DNA of 64,000 nt, taken from assembly GCA_013398295.1 (NCBI GenBank), contig VZSF01006858.1, positions 868,819 through 932,818 on the forward strand, read 5' to 3'. The position numbers were made by a program, and so were the translations under genes. Below, in pieces: positions 54,401-64,000 of the stretch; the first letter of the stretch is position 1, and the number at the start of each line of letters is the position of its first letter. The notes beneath the pieces are model-generated. The model did no database searches. It was not told the origin of the DNA and saw only the letters and a list, made by a program, of their open reading frames with translations. The DNA is from Chionis minor. Taxonomy: Eukaryota; Chordata; Aves; Charadriiformes; Chionididae.

Positions 54401-55787
54401 CAGAAACACAGTGTCTGTAAATGCAGGATTTGCAATAGCCTCCATTATTCATCGGGGCAGAAGTGTCTTCAGGAGGAAACATAGCCAGACATTCATGCTA
54501 GTTCACCTCTTACTATTAAAACTGGGGAAAATAAAAAAGGTAAGCAATACCGAGAAAAAGTAGCACGCAGAAGACCATGCATAAAAGGAGATGGCATGAA
54601 TACACCAATCGGTAATCACCGCACATCCTCTAAGCTTCAGACCAGGCTTAATCAACATCAATGCAGCAAGATTTGGGGTTCAGACTAAGAATACAGCTCT
54701 CTTCCTGGAGTAGGATGCATACAGCTGTTTCATAACAAACTTGATATATGTCAAGGAAAAAAAAAAAGCCACAAACCAGTGAAAAGAGTTTCCAGAGACA
54801 GCGGAAATGGAAAGTACTTGCCAAGTCACGTGAAGTGTGGCATAAGCTGATAAAGTGCCCACCATGAAGAAGATGAAGGATGATGTATACTCACTGGTAA
54901 TGCAATACAACAGACTATAGGCAGATGATAAAAATGGCCTTCTTTCCTACAGGAAAAAATCTAATAAATAGTAGTGCTGACAGCATTTTTGTACAGCATA
55001 TTTGCTGAAAGAGCTGAAACCATGCAGCTGTGTGCAGAACTGTTCTCTGCACCTGCGATTCCAACATGTAGCCACCTCCTCCCTTCACCATTACTTCCAC
55101 CACTTATGTGAAATCACTTATGTTAAATTAATTCCCAGTCTTGCAGTCTAATCAATGAGCGCGTGTTTTCAAAATCATGGCATGATGCACATGCCGAGAT
55201 CTACCAGCACAGTTCATATTGGATTAAGACATTTGTCAGATCTGTACAGCAGGCACCTTTTATTGTATGCATCACTTTGCACACTGATTGATCTCTAGCC
55301 ATCTCTGCAGCTGGCACAGGAACAGCTAATACGCAAGTGATGACGACAAGAAAAATAGTATTGAATTTGTAGATATTTATTTCATTAAAATAATATATGT
55401 ACTGAGGTGATTCTGCTTCAATCCTCATGTCACTGAGATCGGAATAGATGCCTTCCCGCTTGGTTCATCCATGAACAGATGAAAAGAGATGAGAAGAGAC
55501 TCATTCTTCCCCACTTATATTGGCTTACATTAGTGATGGTGAAGATTAATTCCTTGAATATCACAAGATACACCAATATGGAAAGAGAGTAAGCGTAATC
55601 AGAACGGAACCTGTTTGTTTTCCCCTACTTTACAGTAGTATCAATGTTTATAGTTGTTGTTTTGAGTGTGTGGTACACATCAGATCATCTCTCTTTCTAT
55701 TTTTCCAGGTACTGCTGGAAAAGAGCAGAAGAATGTGTTGCACTCTGCATTGCTCAGGATCCAAAACGCAAGCAGCCTTATACCTAG
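21359..55787 (+). CDS. HAAO: 3-hydroxyanthranilate 3,4-dioxygenase, ten coding exons
   Basis: Cytosolic Fe(II) enzyme of the kynurenine pathway. It opens 3-hydroxyanthranilate to 2-amino-3-carboxymuconate semialdehyde, the precursor of quinolinate and NAD. Seen: exons 21359-21438, 25648-25726, 34769-34852, 36959-37065, 39895-39984, 40702-40745, 51709-51854, 52985-53053, 54219-54301 and 55709-55787 join to 861 nt (286 aa plus TAG) with consistent phases (2,0,0,2,2,1,0,0,2) and GT-AG introns. Motifs include [24 protein letters not shown] and [12 protein letters not shown]. Family knowledge: the iron ligands are His47, Glu53 and His91, and substrate contacts are Arg43, Arg95 and Glu105; all are present. 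The N-terminal cupin (about 1-160) is catalytic; the C-terminal cupin-like half (about 195-277) carries no metal ligands. The bacterial rubredoxin-like cysteine pairs are absent, as in other animals. No frameshift or stop was seen, so it is probably functional. Confidence 0.96.
21439..25647 (+). other. HAAO: HAAO intron 1
   Basis: 4.2-kb phase-2 intron, GTAAGT to CTAG. AT-rich; the stretch at about 23800-24360 is dense in TAAT-type homeodomain motifs (TAATTG at 24058-24063 and 24151-24156, TGACAG at 24067-24072). The MIR-like SINE lies near its 3' end. Confidence 0.85.
25333..25540 (+). mobile_element. Ancient MIR-like CORE-SINE (HAAO intron 1)
   Basis: Resembles amniote MIR: 'gttcaaagctctttccacag', then 'tatagctggaggcactgaaa', 'aggtcacccagcaggacagt', 'ggcaaagtgg' and 'cacctgaggtctt'. 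These match in order MIR's ttcaaagcgcttt, gaggaaactgaggca, aaggtcacacagc, agtggcagagc and cccaggtct blocks. It is strongly diverged, as expected for an element older than the bird lineage. It ends about 110 bases before exon 2. Confidence 0.72.
25648..25726 (+). CDS. HAAO: HAAO coding exon 2 (residues 27-53)
   Basis: Carries the core of the metal site: Arg43 (substrate), His47 and Glu53 (iron ligands) within [11 protein letters not shown]. The acceptor is TTTCTAG and the donor GTAACC. Glu53 is the last codon of the exon. A MIR-like SINE ends about 110 bases upstream. Confidence 0.95.
25727..34768 (+). other. HAAO: HAAO intron 2
   Basis: 9.0-kb phase-0 intron. Mostly AT-rich and free of recognisable repeats. 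A CpG-containing GC-richer patch lies at about 26805-27005. A CTATATAGCTATATAG palindrome lies at 29182-29197. Confidence 0.85.
34769..34852 (+). CDS. HAAO: HAAO coding exon 3 (residues 54-81)
   Basis: Encodes [18 protein letters not shown] and IVIREGE, the cupin strands between the two halves of the iron site. The acceptor is CCTTCAG and the donor GTAAAA. It has phase 0 at both ends, so skipping it would keep the frame but remove 28 residues between Glu53 and His91. Confidence 0.95.
34964..34982. repeat. Poly-A run (19 nt), HAAO intron 3
   Basis: Nineteen consecutive A about 110 bases after the exon 3 donor. Other long runs are A16 at 43254-43269 and T14 at 52967-52980, the latter forming the polypyrimidine tract of exon 8. 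Confidence 0.9.
35085..35553 (+). mobile_element. CR1 LINE, 5'-truncated copy 3 (HAAO intron 3)
   Basis: Sense on +, the same strand as HAAO. It holds the last ORF2 codons ([20 protein letters not shown], then [10 protein letters not shown]) and the 3' UTR, ending 'cccttccaacccctaacattctgtgatt', the bird-type CR1 tail. It begins about 230 bases after the exon 3 donor and is preceded by a 19-A run at 34964-34982. Confidence 0.93.
36268..36350 (+). mobile_element. Possible MIR-like SINE remnant (HAAO intron 3)
   Basis: 'ctctattttgcagacagaga' and 'atgacttgcccaaacctggc' resemble the MIR core (cattttacagatgaggaaac ... gtgacttgcccaaggtcaca), with an internal deletion and strong divergence. The call rests mainly on the tgacttgcccaa block. 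Confidence 0.45.
36959..37065 (+). CDS. HAAO: HAAO coding exon 4 (residues 82-117)
   Basis: Encodes [14 protein letters not shown], with the third iron ligand His91 and substrate residue Arg95, followed by [11 protein letters not shown] with Glu105. The acceptor is TTGAACAG and the donor GTGAAG. The exon ends two bases into the codon for Arg117. Confidence 0.96.
37066..39894 (+). other. HAAO: HAAO intron 4
   Basis: 2.8-kb phase-2 intron, GTGAAG to GTCAG. AT-rich; no repeat or RNA gene recognised. Confidence 0.85.
39895..39984 (+). CDS. HAAO: HAAO coding exon 5 (residues 117-147)
   Basis: Encodes [19 protein letters not shown] and [11 protein letters not shown], matching the conserved segment that closes the first cupin. 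The acceptor is TTTGTCAG and the donor GTAAGC. Codons are split at both ends (phase 2 in, phase 2 out). Confidence 0.95.
39985..40701 (+). other. HAAO: HAAO intron 5
   Basis: 0.7-kb phase-2 intron, the shortest of the gene, GTAAGC to TTCCAG. Nothing distinct inside. Confidence 0.85.
40702..40745 (+). CDS. HAAO: HAAO coding exon 6, 44 nt (residues 147-162)
   Basis: Short exon encoding [14 protein letters not shown], the family's FF-S-QY-TGKP segment. The acceptor is TTATTCCAG and the donor GTAATG. Its length is not a multiple of three, so skipping it would shift the frame. It is followed by the longest intron, about 11 kb. Confidence 0.93.
42318..42398. repeat. 15-bp perfect inverted repeat / long hairpin (HAAO intron 6)
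   Basis: TTATTGATAAATCCT at 42318-42332 and its exact reverse complement at 42384-42398, 51 bases apart. Pairing can continue outward, imperfectly, with ggaaa at 42310-42314 and tttcc at 42103+300 bases (42403-42407). Inside, TACAG (42344-42348) pairs with CTGTA (42378-42382), and CTTTTG pairs with CAAGAG. Could be a MITE-like relic, a structured RNA segment or chance. Confidence 0.6.
48431..48457. repeat. 9-bp inverted repeat in HAAO intron 6
   Basis: GTGGGATCT (48431-48439) and AGATCCCAC (48449-48457) are perfect arms with a 9-nt AT-rich loop. It lies about 180 bases before the minus-strand CR1 fragment. Confidence 0.45.
48641..48717 (-). mobile_element. CR1 LINE, short 3' fragment 4 (HAAO intron 6)
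   Basis: Minus-strand CR1 tail. Read on +, it starts 'aatcatagagtagtttgggt' and continues 'tggaagggacctttaaaggt' then 'catctagtcc', the reverse complement of the CR1 3' end. Only about 77 bases are clear; the 5' side is truncated. Confidence 0.85.
49529..49613. repeat. G/T-only low-complexity tract (HAAO intron 6)
   Basis: About 80 bases made almost only of G and T (TTGGTTGGTTGG, GTTTGTTTGTTT units). Similar shorter GT tracts occur at about 403-470, 6248-6282 and 41908-41955. Confidence 0.8.
51709..51854 (+). CDS. HAAO: HAAO coding exon 7 (residues 162-210)
   Basis: The longest coding exon. It encodes [20 protein letters not shown], then a linker helix and [11 protein letters not shown], and links the catalytic cupin to the C-terminal cupin-like half. 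The acceptor is GCTTACAG and the donor GTAGGA. Confidence 0.95.
52985..53053 (+). CDS. HAAO: HAAO coding exon 8 (residues 211-233)
   Basis: Encodes [20 protein letters not shown] then WQL, matching the family's VIAYG...WLWQL strand pair. The acceptor is AAAG after a 14-T run, a less common form than CAG or TAG. Nine consecutive A bases at 53021-53029 encode the lysine run; the frame is intact through them. The donor is GTATGT. Confidence 0.93.
54219..54301 (+). CDS. HAAO: HAAO coding exon 9 (residues 234-261)
   Basis: Encodes [20 protein letters not shown] then LLVRAQ, matching the second cupin-like barrel of vertebrate HAAO. The acceptor is CCCTTCAG and the donor GTGAGT. Codon 261 is split after two bases. 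Confidence 0.94.
55709..55787 (+). CDS. HAAO: HAAO coding exon 10 with stop (residues 261-286)
   Basis: Encodes [20 protein letters not shown], then KQPYT and TAG at 55785-55787. The W...VAL...QDP...K-P pattern is the family's C-terminus. Cysteines sit at 263, 270 and 274. The acceptor is TTTTCCAG. Confidence 0.95.
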
Positions 55788-56220
55788 CTCCTGTGCCAGT
55801 CAACTTTGATGATAACTAAGTTTTAACCTGCTTGTCTTATCTTTTGATGATCTTTTAGTCAGAATGCCTGGAAATTTGGATAGTCTAACACAATGATTGC
55901 ACTAAATTAAGTGGAGTCAAGTGCTGTGCCCAATATAAAATGTTTTCCAAAGTAGTTAAAAGTTTCAGCAAAATCTAAAATTGGTAATTTTTAAAGAAAC
56001 AAACAGAACAATAGTTCTTATCTGAAAGAAAATTAAAACAGATTCAAGTAGCAGGATTACTTCTATAACATCATACTCAACATGACCTAGAGTAAGGTAA
56101 ATGCGTTTCAAATGCAAGTCTCTGCTGCAAGGTGTAGAAAAGGAGATAGGACAGATACTGTTACACCTATTTAGGTAGCAGTATAAATTTCTTTGTTTCA
56201 GTTTTGTTATTCGTAATAAA
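55788..56220 (+). other. HAAO: Probable HAAO 3' UTR and polyadenylation signal
   Basis: The first canonical AATAAA after the stop codon is at 56215-56220, which would give a 3' UTR of about 0.45 kb. The downstream GU-rich element is weak. Further AATAAA hexamers occur later (for example at 57576-57581), so longer 3' ends are possible. Inferred without transcript data. Confidence 0.55.
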
Positions 56221-59200
56221 TTGAGTATCACTTCAGTTACCCAGCCAGCAGTAAGGGAGCTGTATTGGCAGTAGCTCGGAGATCTTCAGAGATCTTTGCC
56301 TAAAGACCCTTTAAAAAACAAAACAAACTATCTGCTGCACTGCTTGAGGATCTCAGAGCTTTGTGAAAGAGAGGAAGGTGCATTAGTAAAGGGGGAAGCA
56401 GTACCTGCAACAACATCCAGCATTACTTAGATCACCAGAGTACTTGCTCCAGGTAACTTCTTACCAGTTTACCAAATCTAACCATGCAGTATCAATCACA
56501 GATAACGGGTATGGTATGTGACACGTACCATGCTGGATGCTGTCTATGTGCTACACTAGCAAGAACATAGCACAGCCATACGACTGACAGAGGATGTTCC
56601 TGTGCAGCAGAAATCTCAAGTCAAAGTATCTTAAGCATGTTGGGGGACAAGGGAGCAGAAAAATTATTATAATCAGTTTCTAGTAAGTGCTACTTATTTT
56701 TTAACAATGAGGTTTCTTGCAAAAATAACAAGTGTCAAATTATCTTTTCTTGCTTTTAGTCCAGGAACTCTCCAGAGCGGGGGTTATTTTGGTTTTGTTT
56801 GTGGGGTTTTTTCATTTTATTGTCCTTCACATTACTAATATCAGAAAACAAGTTGCTTAAATGTCTGCAGGTATTATCAATTACGTGTTTGAGGAAGCAA
56901 AAATTCTTTTTGTAATTCTACTTAAGTTCAGAAAATATTTCTTTTATTTCTTCTCTCTCACCTAAAAAGCTCATTAAACTGAGATGTAATATGTGGGTTT
57001 TTTCAAGTGTTCATTCTTCTGATGAGAAAGACTCAGATGGCTTGGCTTTAATCTATAACTTAAATACAAGTTTGGTAGCTTTTCTAGTAAAGCACGTGGC
57101 AGAATTTTGCTACATCCTCCAATTAACAGGGGACCTAATTTGAGGTATTGAGCCCATTCCTTAAGGCTGCTTTGGGTGTGAGCTATCACACATGAAAAGA
57201 GGCTATAACATTCCCTTTGAACAAGGGAGTAATTTATCCGATTACCATTGGTATTGGTGTGTCTGAAGAATTGCCTGCTCCTTGAATGAACATCTATGGT
57301 TGAGTGATCTAAGGTGCCAGACTGTTATATTTTCAGTCCACCAGTTAGAGGGTAATCACTGCAATGCTACGTATGGATTTACTTCATATCACAGAAATGT
57401 TTCAGTATTTCACTGCGAATAAGAGGATAAAACACAGCAACACATAGAACAGCATCCAGAATCATCAACTACTCTTTACCCATCCAGAGGCACTGTGAGC
57501 CATGGAAATTTCAGAATAAAAATTCAGGCACTTTGGGATTAGATACCTCCCAGCTTTAGAGACTTAAGTATTTAAAATAAAGGCTCCACTCAAACTATAT
57601 TTGTGCTGAAGTCCTTTTATGACAACTTGTGCTTGAGCACCTGAATTCTATCCAAGTCCCATGCTAGCTGCCTCAAATCAGAGCAAGAGCCAGACCAGAA
57701 GCGTTAAGCCATAGCTCCATCACCTGCAGTTCTGCCACTGCCCATGCTCAGAGACCAGTCATCAGTTAGCTGCTTTTGAGGAGCTGCTGTCATCTAAAGA
57801 TTAGGTAAGAGGTGTCCAGTCCCATAAGTATGCCTAAGAATTAGGATCAAACCAGCGTGAGAAGATTTATGAAGAGGCCTAGATAACAAGTACTGGGAGA
57901 AGATAATTTTGCTTTCTAGTATCCCTTTGGGGAATATTTCAATTGTTGTGTTTCTCCCCCTACTGCCCCACCCCCAGTTCAGTAATTATTTGATAGCCAG
58001 AGGACAAATGAGAGCAGAGAGAATTTGTCATTTACTCCTTCCAAGGTGCTTAACCACTGTGATTTAGAAACCTGCAACTGCTCTTTTTCTAAGTCTTCAA
58101 ATAGTTCCAGGCGGCTCCTGTCAGTCAGCAAATCTTTCTCAAGTGCTTTATTCTTGCTCTGTGTTATATATATCGTAAACTGTCCCAACAATGGTACTTT
58201 TACAATTAAATGCACCCACACTCCTTGGCCCATGAGGAAGCTGGCCAGATGCAAGTTTGGTTCGTAGAGCCCTTTTAGCTTGTAGGCGCCGTGCCTGTAT
58301 GGTCAGCTCAGTAGATCCTTTGGCACCAGAGTTGTTGGGGCAGTCTGCACGCTCCGGTGCTAATCTTGCCTCATAAAGGAGGATCTCAGACTCAGGTCAG
58401 TGGCAAAGGCTTATTAGTTAGGCATGTTGCATGCAAAGTGCCCTAACGCACTCCTGTTGACAACTTGCTTGTTCGTGTATGTCCCTGACAATACAGCAGC
58501 ACAAACCCATGTCCTACACATATACAGGAATTTTCTTTACAGTTCTTTCTATACAATGTGTACCTGCACCCTGATCTGGGCAGCTGTTTTCCATCTGAAT
58601 CCTACAGATATTGCGTCACCTCTTACTTAATAAACTTACTACATTTTGGCAGGATTGTGCTAACCTCATTATTAGTCTTGCATAGACAGTCCATCTGTTG
58701 CTCGCTGTTTCTCCAAGAGTCAAAAGCAAAGCCTTTATAAAAATATACATTCTAGGCAATATTGTGATAAAGCCTACACAGGCTAGAAGCCATTCCTGCA
58801 CCATGCTTCATAAATGAATATTACCTTAAATACATGCAGGATTGTCCAGAATCATAAGCTGGAGCTGACATGAAAGATTAGAAACACTCACAAAAGAGTT
58901 TGAGTCTACCTACAGGCATCCACGGAGTGCTAATCTAAGCCTGAATTTCACCTGTCCTGGAAGTCATCAGGAGCTTTCCCCTTCACTTCAAATGGGAAAA
59001 GCTGATGCAGTCCAATCCTTCCAGCTGTTGGGCAAAGTATCAAGAGAGGCTACTATTGTTCAATACCTTTAAAATGTTTAATCCCAATGAGAAAACTGGT
59101 AAGTTTTGTGAAGAGAAGGATAAAACACTCCTTTTTAGCTATTGATATATTTTGACTTCTATCATGATGGCATTTAAATGGTATAATAAGTGATATAAGC

Positions 59201-62200
59201 ATTATTATAGATCTTCAAATTAAGCAAGTAACCTACATCTTACAGTCAGTCTTTCAGTTCATGTAAATTAGGAATATAGATCAAAAATATTTAAATCATT
59301 TAGCATCTCCTATTGCCACTAGGCTAGGCCAGTCTGACCTGATAAGTTACTTATGTTCTTATTTTGAGCTGTGCTGACTTACATGAATTATGGAAATAAA
59401 TTGATAGTGTCTCACTATATTCCTCCTTCTTAACTTTCGAAATATGAGGCAATAAAAATATGTTGATTAGCAAGGTTACATTATACATTAGCACCAGTTC
59501 AAAACAACTAGTTTTGACTGAAGTAATCATAATACTTAAAAAAAAGAAATAAACCTAGTAGACAAAATAAAGCTTAAGTCTTCACCAGCTGTTTCTATAA
59601 TATTGAAATAAGACCTATAAAAAGCAACTTTATGCAAAACATGTGTCTCTGTAGTTCTGAGAGAACTGCAAGAGAAAAACAATAACCCTCACAGATCATG
59701 TAGTAAACACATCACAGACCCACAGCAGAGCTCAAGATTGCCTGATTATTTTTTTTAAATAATCCAGAACAGTTAAGGCAAGATAACGATCTAACACTAA
59801 CTGCATTTCATCTTGCAATGCATAAACTGACAGCTTGTAAAAGTCAAGAGAGGAACTCTTCTTCCTCCATGCTTGCTTTATTTTTAGATCTTGCTTGTTC
59901 CTTTGAAGTAGCAAGCCCTACCAGAAGCAGAAAACTAGACTGGGTGGATCAGTAAACTGGTAAAATCAGCCATGTTATAGTAAACTCTTTCCTCAAACCC
60001 ACACAGCATTTACTCACACCTGTAAACCAATCTTATCTTATTGCATGAAGATAATAAATGTTTTCATTCTGTTGTTAAAAACATTCATTGTACTCTGATT
60101 TCAGCTCTCCAGTCACATTTATTTTATAGAACAGATGTACAGAAAGCAACCCTCCCACCATCGTTGCATATAAGTAAAGGAAGAAAAATTACTTCAGCTA
60201 TTTAACAAATTCCTGCAAAAACAGCTTGTTTTCATAAAACAGACATTTCAGGGCTTTGAGGTTTCTTCTTATTTATTTTATTTTCAGTTAATAATCCAGA
60301 GTGCACTTGAATGAATGCTTCAGGCTAATGAAGGTCATCACCTCCTGGTCTGTTTCTGATTGAATACACAAGTACTCGCAGAGCTACTCTTCAACATCAA
60401 AATATGCAGAATAATGCAGAATAACTGTTGATTTTAAAGTAATAATGAAGACAACAAAGTTAATATCTGGCCTGCAGTGCAGAGTAAGTATCTGACCTAC
60501 AGGTCCTAGCATTACCTGGTACAGAAAGATCTTGTGCTGGATCCAGTGCAATATTTTCAGTGGTTGTCCAGAAAGCATGGAAGTGCATAAAAACTCTTCC
60601 TTTTAATGTCACTGGAATTTTGGTAGAAGCTTGAAAGATGGGGATATACATATACACAAAGTCAGACAGTTTGTATTTAGCACCTTTGCAGAAACCAGCC
60701 CTGAAATGGTGAAGTCATTAGGCAAATCAATCCCAATGCACACATCAGTTTCCCTTCTGCAGACAGCTCGCCTGTTTAGGGGTCTAAAAATGGTAGAACA
60801 ATTCTTTCTCAATTGCTGTTGCTCTCGGTTAAATACAACTCCAAGATCTTTGGCCCAGTAATTCATTATAAGCTGTATCAGAACCACATGCTGGAAGATT
60901 TGAACACTACTTTGTAATTTCAGAGTTGCTAAATAGGTGTGTGTACATGGCCATTACATAGCTAAATAGAAAATTAGGTCCCTGGTTTCAAAGCTAAATT
61001 ACACTGAAATTGGAGCAAAATTACTTGGGTTCTAAGAGCACTGCATTATATAACCTCATAAGCCACTGAGAAAGATGTCATGGCTGTGACAAAGTCAAGT
61101 AAGCATGAGCACACTGGGAGCTTCAGTGAGGAATTTGGACACATCTTTATTACATCAGAGAAAAATAGGACTTCTGCAGTGCTGTACAACTATAGCAAAA
61201 ATATTAAAGATGTTTTAATGTTTTTTCCCCTTGAAGGAAACTAGTTTGCTTAGAAGGCAATACTAAAGCACGCAGGTGACGAAGCTTGTACTTCACTCAT
61301 ACCAGACTTAAGCTCTTCTATATGATAAGTTGCCCATAAGTTCAAACTGTGTGCTTTACGGTTTGAAAAAAAATTTGAAAATCCAGTTGAGTAAAGTGAC
61401 TAAACATGTGCCAATGTGTAGAACTGAAGCTTGAAACCTTCAGGGTACAGTTTCCAAACACTGATGGGGTTTGGTCCAGAAACACAGTCATTGCACCTTA
61501 CCTAGCTTTTCAGTATCTCCCTCTTCCTCCAAAAACCCTGGGACAGCACCTGAACTCCATGCAGAAGGCAGATTTGGGCACCCCCAAATAGGCTACATAA
61601 CAAATGTTGTGCTCAGCAGAGAACTGCACACGCAACACAAAGCTGTCCACAGCTCAACCACAAGGACATGCCTGGAGGGTCATTTTAAATGCCATGCTCT
61701 GCTCTCAGGGTGCTGCAGAGAGCCAGCTCCACTGGGGAGCCACAGGACCCTCTACTTCACTTTTTCCAGGGGCTGAGCAAAGCTCTTTCTCTTCTTGCAA
61801 ATCACAGCCAGAGATCTAGGACCTCATTTTACCCGATAGTCCCAGGAAAAGAGCAGTCTCACAAGAAGCAGAAGCCCTGGGGACGGCTCCCATCTCCACA
61901 CAGGAGCAGGAGGTCAGACTCAGATCTTTGCTGTCCTGCAGGAGCGTCCCAGTCCTAGGCTCTGCTGTTAGGGGCGTTTCCACCCCATCTTGGTAGAGCT
62001 CCGCAGCATTGCGGCAAGATCAACTGAACCATGCAGGAAGCACCACAGTATTGCTAGTGAGCTAGAGAATAATTCCTACTCCCCAAACACAATATATTAC
62101 TCTATAAAATGAAAGCAAGTACTGACAGAAAGCACATACCATTACAAAGCCATTGTTCCAGTGGCAATTATTTGCCTGAATACATTTGTAATCTGAGCTG

Positions 62201-64000
62201 TCTGTAGCATCTTGGCATACGTTAGAAAACGAAGGTGAACAACACATTTTGACTTGGGAAAAAATCATCAGCAGATTGTCAAACCACAAATAGATCAGCT
62301 TTGTTTATGACAACCTGAGAAAAATGCTAACAGCTACCGATTGCTTCCTGATATTGGCAACTAACAATCCACATGGTTCAAACCCTATATGCTTTATCAC
62401 CGAGTGGCAAATAAACTTTCAATGTGCAGGTCTCCTCATTAGACAGTATCTTGTTATTCTCTTCAGGAGGAGAACGGTAAACACTGAATGAAACCAAGTA
62501 AAAGTGTCACAGAATGACAATAATTAATTTAATTTTTCTACCCACCAAAACCTACTAGATTAGCTTTACTTTCAAACCAAGATAGGAAACTGTACAACAG
62601 CACTAGAATCAGATTGCTTTATCCCATCAGAACTGGAGTTTAAAATGAAAATTAACCATCCCTGGCTCCTGTTTCCAATATGGATGACAACATTCAGTTG
62701 TCTAAAACTACTTCTTCCACCTTTTGGACATAAGGTAGGCAATTTACATCCAATTCTTCACTGAAAGCAATTTGCCACCACTTACATCTTTGCCATTTTA
62801 GATGCAGCTGCCCTGATTTATGCCAGTATGTTAACAGAAGAAGGCTGCTACACTACAATAATGCAAATGTTGCTTTGCTGTAGTCTGCATCCCCCAAAAT
62901 ACCACTGCATAGAGTTTATTTTTATTATATATATACACACACACCTATATATGCCTTATGAGTATTTTTATGCAGTAATTAGTTGTATCTTGCCCATACT
63001 GGTGAAATTTGTGCCAAGCATACTGTGTGTGCTTGGCGTTTTGTAACACGACTAGCCCGTTATTGGCAGTCAGTGAGATAGAGATTGATACTAAAGGTCA
63101 TTTTTATTTATGTCAGACACAGGATGTTTCAGAAGCTTTTATGGAGCAGCTACATCTGTGCTCTCCGAGAGTTGGATCCACTCCATACATGCTGCTGGAG
63201 GACAGAAAAAGCAGATCGTACAAGAGGGAAGCACTATCCTGGGCTTCACTGGAAGCTGACTCACTAAATGCTCCACCTTTTTCACAGCATCCCAGGCAGC
63301 GGGGCTGTGCAGCTCACAGACATTCCTCATGGAGGGCCAAGAGTTGTTTTTTATTATCAGTTTCAATCTAATAGAAAGGTTTCGTGGCATTTATTTCCTC
63401 TACAGCAAAATTAACTCTACTTGCAAAGCTTCCTCCCCCTCAGAGGGAAATAAGATGTAGGCTCGGAAGCCCAAATCCACAATGATATTTAAGTGCCTAA
63501 GGAACTGTGCCAGAGTGTCTGGCAGGGGAAGCTAAACAGACTTAATTTTAAAAGGGAGTATCGTGAATGGAGAGACAGACTGAAAGCTCAGGAGAATGAA
63601 GTACTCTTTCTATCTACTATGGGGGCAGCTGTTAAGTGGCACAGCAAACTCCTATTCTTGCTCATCTGTGTGCTCCAACCCACCATTAGTGCTATCTCCA
63701 CTCGGATTTGACACTGGCCTTTGCTGCAGCTGGCACCAAGTTAGTCATGGATGCTACTTCCATAATATCAACAGCACTGCAGTAGGAGCTGGACCGAGAT
63801 AAATATGTGGTTTGTATGACCACATGAACAGTCATCTTCAAATTCCTTGTCCACAAGACTAATAAAATTACTTTGGGAAGGTACTAATATTCTTCTTCTT
63901 ACAAATAAGACACGTAGAAACAGTAGAAAATATTTTGAAAACCTGTGTTACTGATTATTTTACATAGCCTGTGTATTTTTTCATTAAATTGTTATTTTCC
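56221..64000. other. HAAO downstream flank, no gene recognised
   Basis: AT-rich with stops in all frames. The region 61480-61960 is somewhat GC-richer with overlapping short open frames but no familiar protein. Contains the TA/CA microsatellite near 62930. No exon of a neighbouring gene could be recognised. Confidence 0.6.
62927..62955. repeat. Short TA/CA microsatellite
   Basis: TATATATA followed by CACACACACA, then CTATATATG. Another short CA tract is at 19869-19882. Confidence 0.75.

Larger units (their letters stand above)
51855..55708 (+). other. HAAO: HAAO introns 7, 8 and 9
   Basis: Introns 51855-52984 (phase 0), 53054-54218 (phase 0) and 54302-55708 (phase 2), each 1.1-1.4 kb. AT-rich with no repeat recognised other than the T14 run before exon 8. 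Confidence 0.85.

Noticed and set aside
60609..60887. Minus-strand open frame with a 'KDLGVVF' string resembling CR1 ORF2
   Set aside because: Only a few residues match, the flanking sequence lacks CR1 ORF2 or 3' UTR blocks, and no octamer tail follows.
61406..61958. Cluster of overlapping short open frames downstream of HAAO
   Set aside because: Three frames overlap without any recognisable domain; reflects locally higher GC only.
1..64000. CRISPR arrays, operons, phage or plasmid features, or a novel defence-type system
   Set aside because: No regularly spaced repeats and no dense prokaryote-like coding; the window is a vertebrate single-gene locus.

Overview
This window is vertebrate nuclear DNA and almost certainly avian. 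It holds one split gene with long AT-rich introns and four pieces of CR1 retrotransposon ending in the bird-type 3' tail. It also has a CpG island, an intron-containing tRNA gene, and no long open frames apart from a decayed CR1 one. No bacterial, phage or CRISPR feature is present.

The only protein-coding gene I can support is HAAO (3-hydroxyanthranilate 3,4-dioxygenase, kynurenine pathway to NAD) on the + strand, from 21359 to 55787. Ten coding exons, all with GT-AG introns, join without a phase break into 286 codons plus TAG. That is the usual length of vertebrate HAAO. The iron ligands (His47, Glu53, His91) and substrate residues (Arg43, Arg95, Glu105) are present, so the gene looks intact.

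Layout: 1-4221 is intergenic DNA with small inverted repeats. 4222-5358 is a broken CR1 copy with a reverse-transcriptase fragment. 5359-12839 is intergenic with pyrimidine-rich tracts and small GC-rich patches. 12840-13498 is a second CR1. About 15100-16060 is a CpG island that holds a minus-strand tRNA-Ile(UAU) gene with a 20-base intron and a pol III terminator. 16061-21240 is the HAAO upstream flank. 21359-55787 is HAAO, whose introns contain two old MIR-like SINE pieces, a third CR1 (intron 3), a fourth CR1 (minus strand, intron 6) and a long hairpin (intron 6). 55788-56220 is the probable 3' UTR. 56221-64000 is downstream flank with nothing recognised.

The tRNA and HAAO are divergently arranged about 6 kb apart. 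I recall a tRNA-Ile(UAU) gene close to HAAO on human 2p21 as well, so this may be old synteny; it needs checking. I did not find a previously undescribed system. The best leads are the tRNA/CpG-island unit upstream of HAAO, a 15-bp perfect inverted repeat in intron 6, and nested inverted repeats near position 1300.
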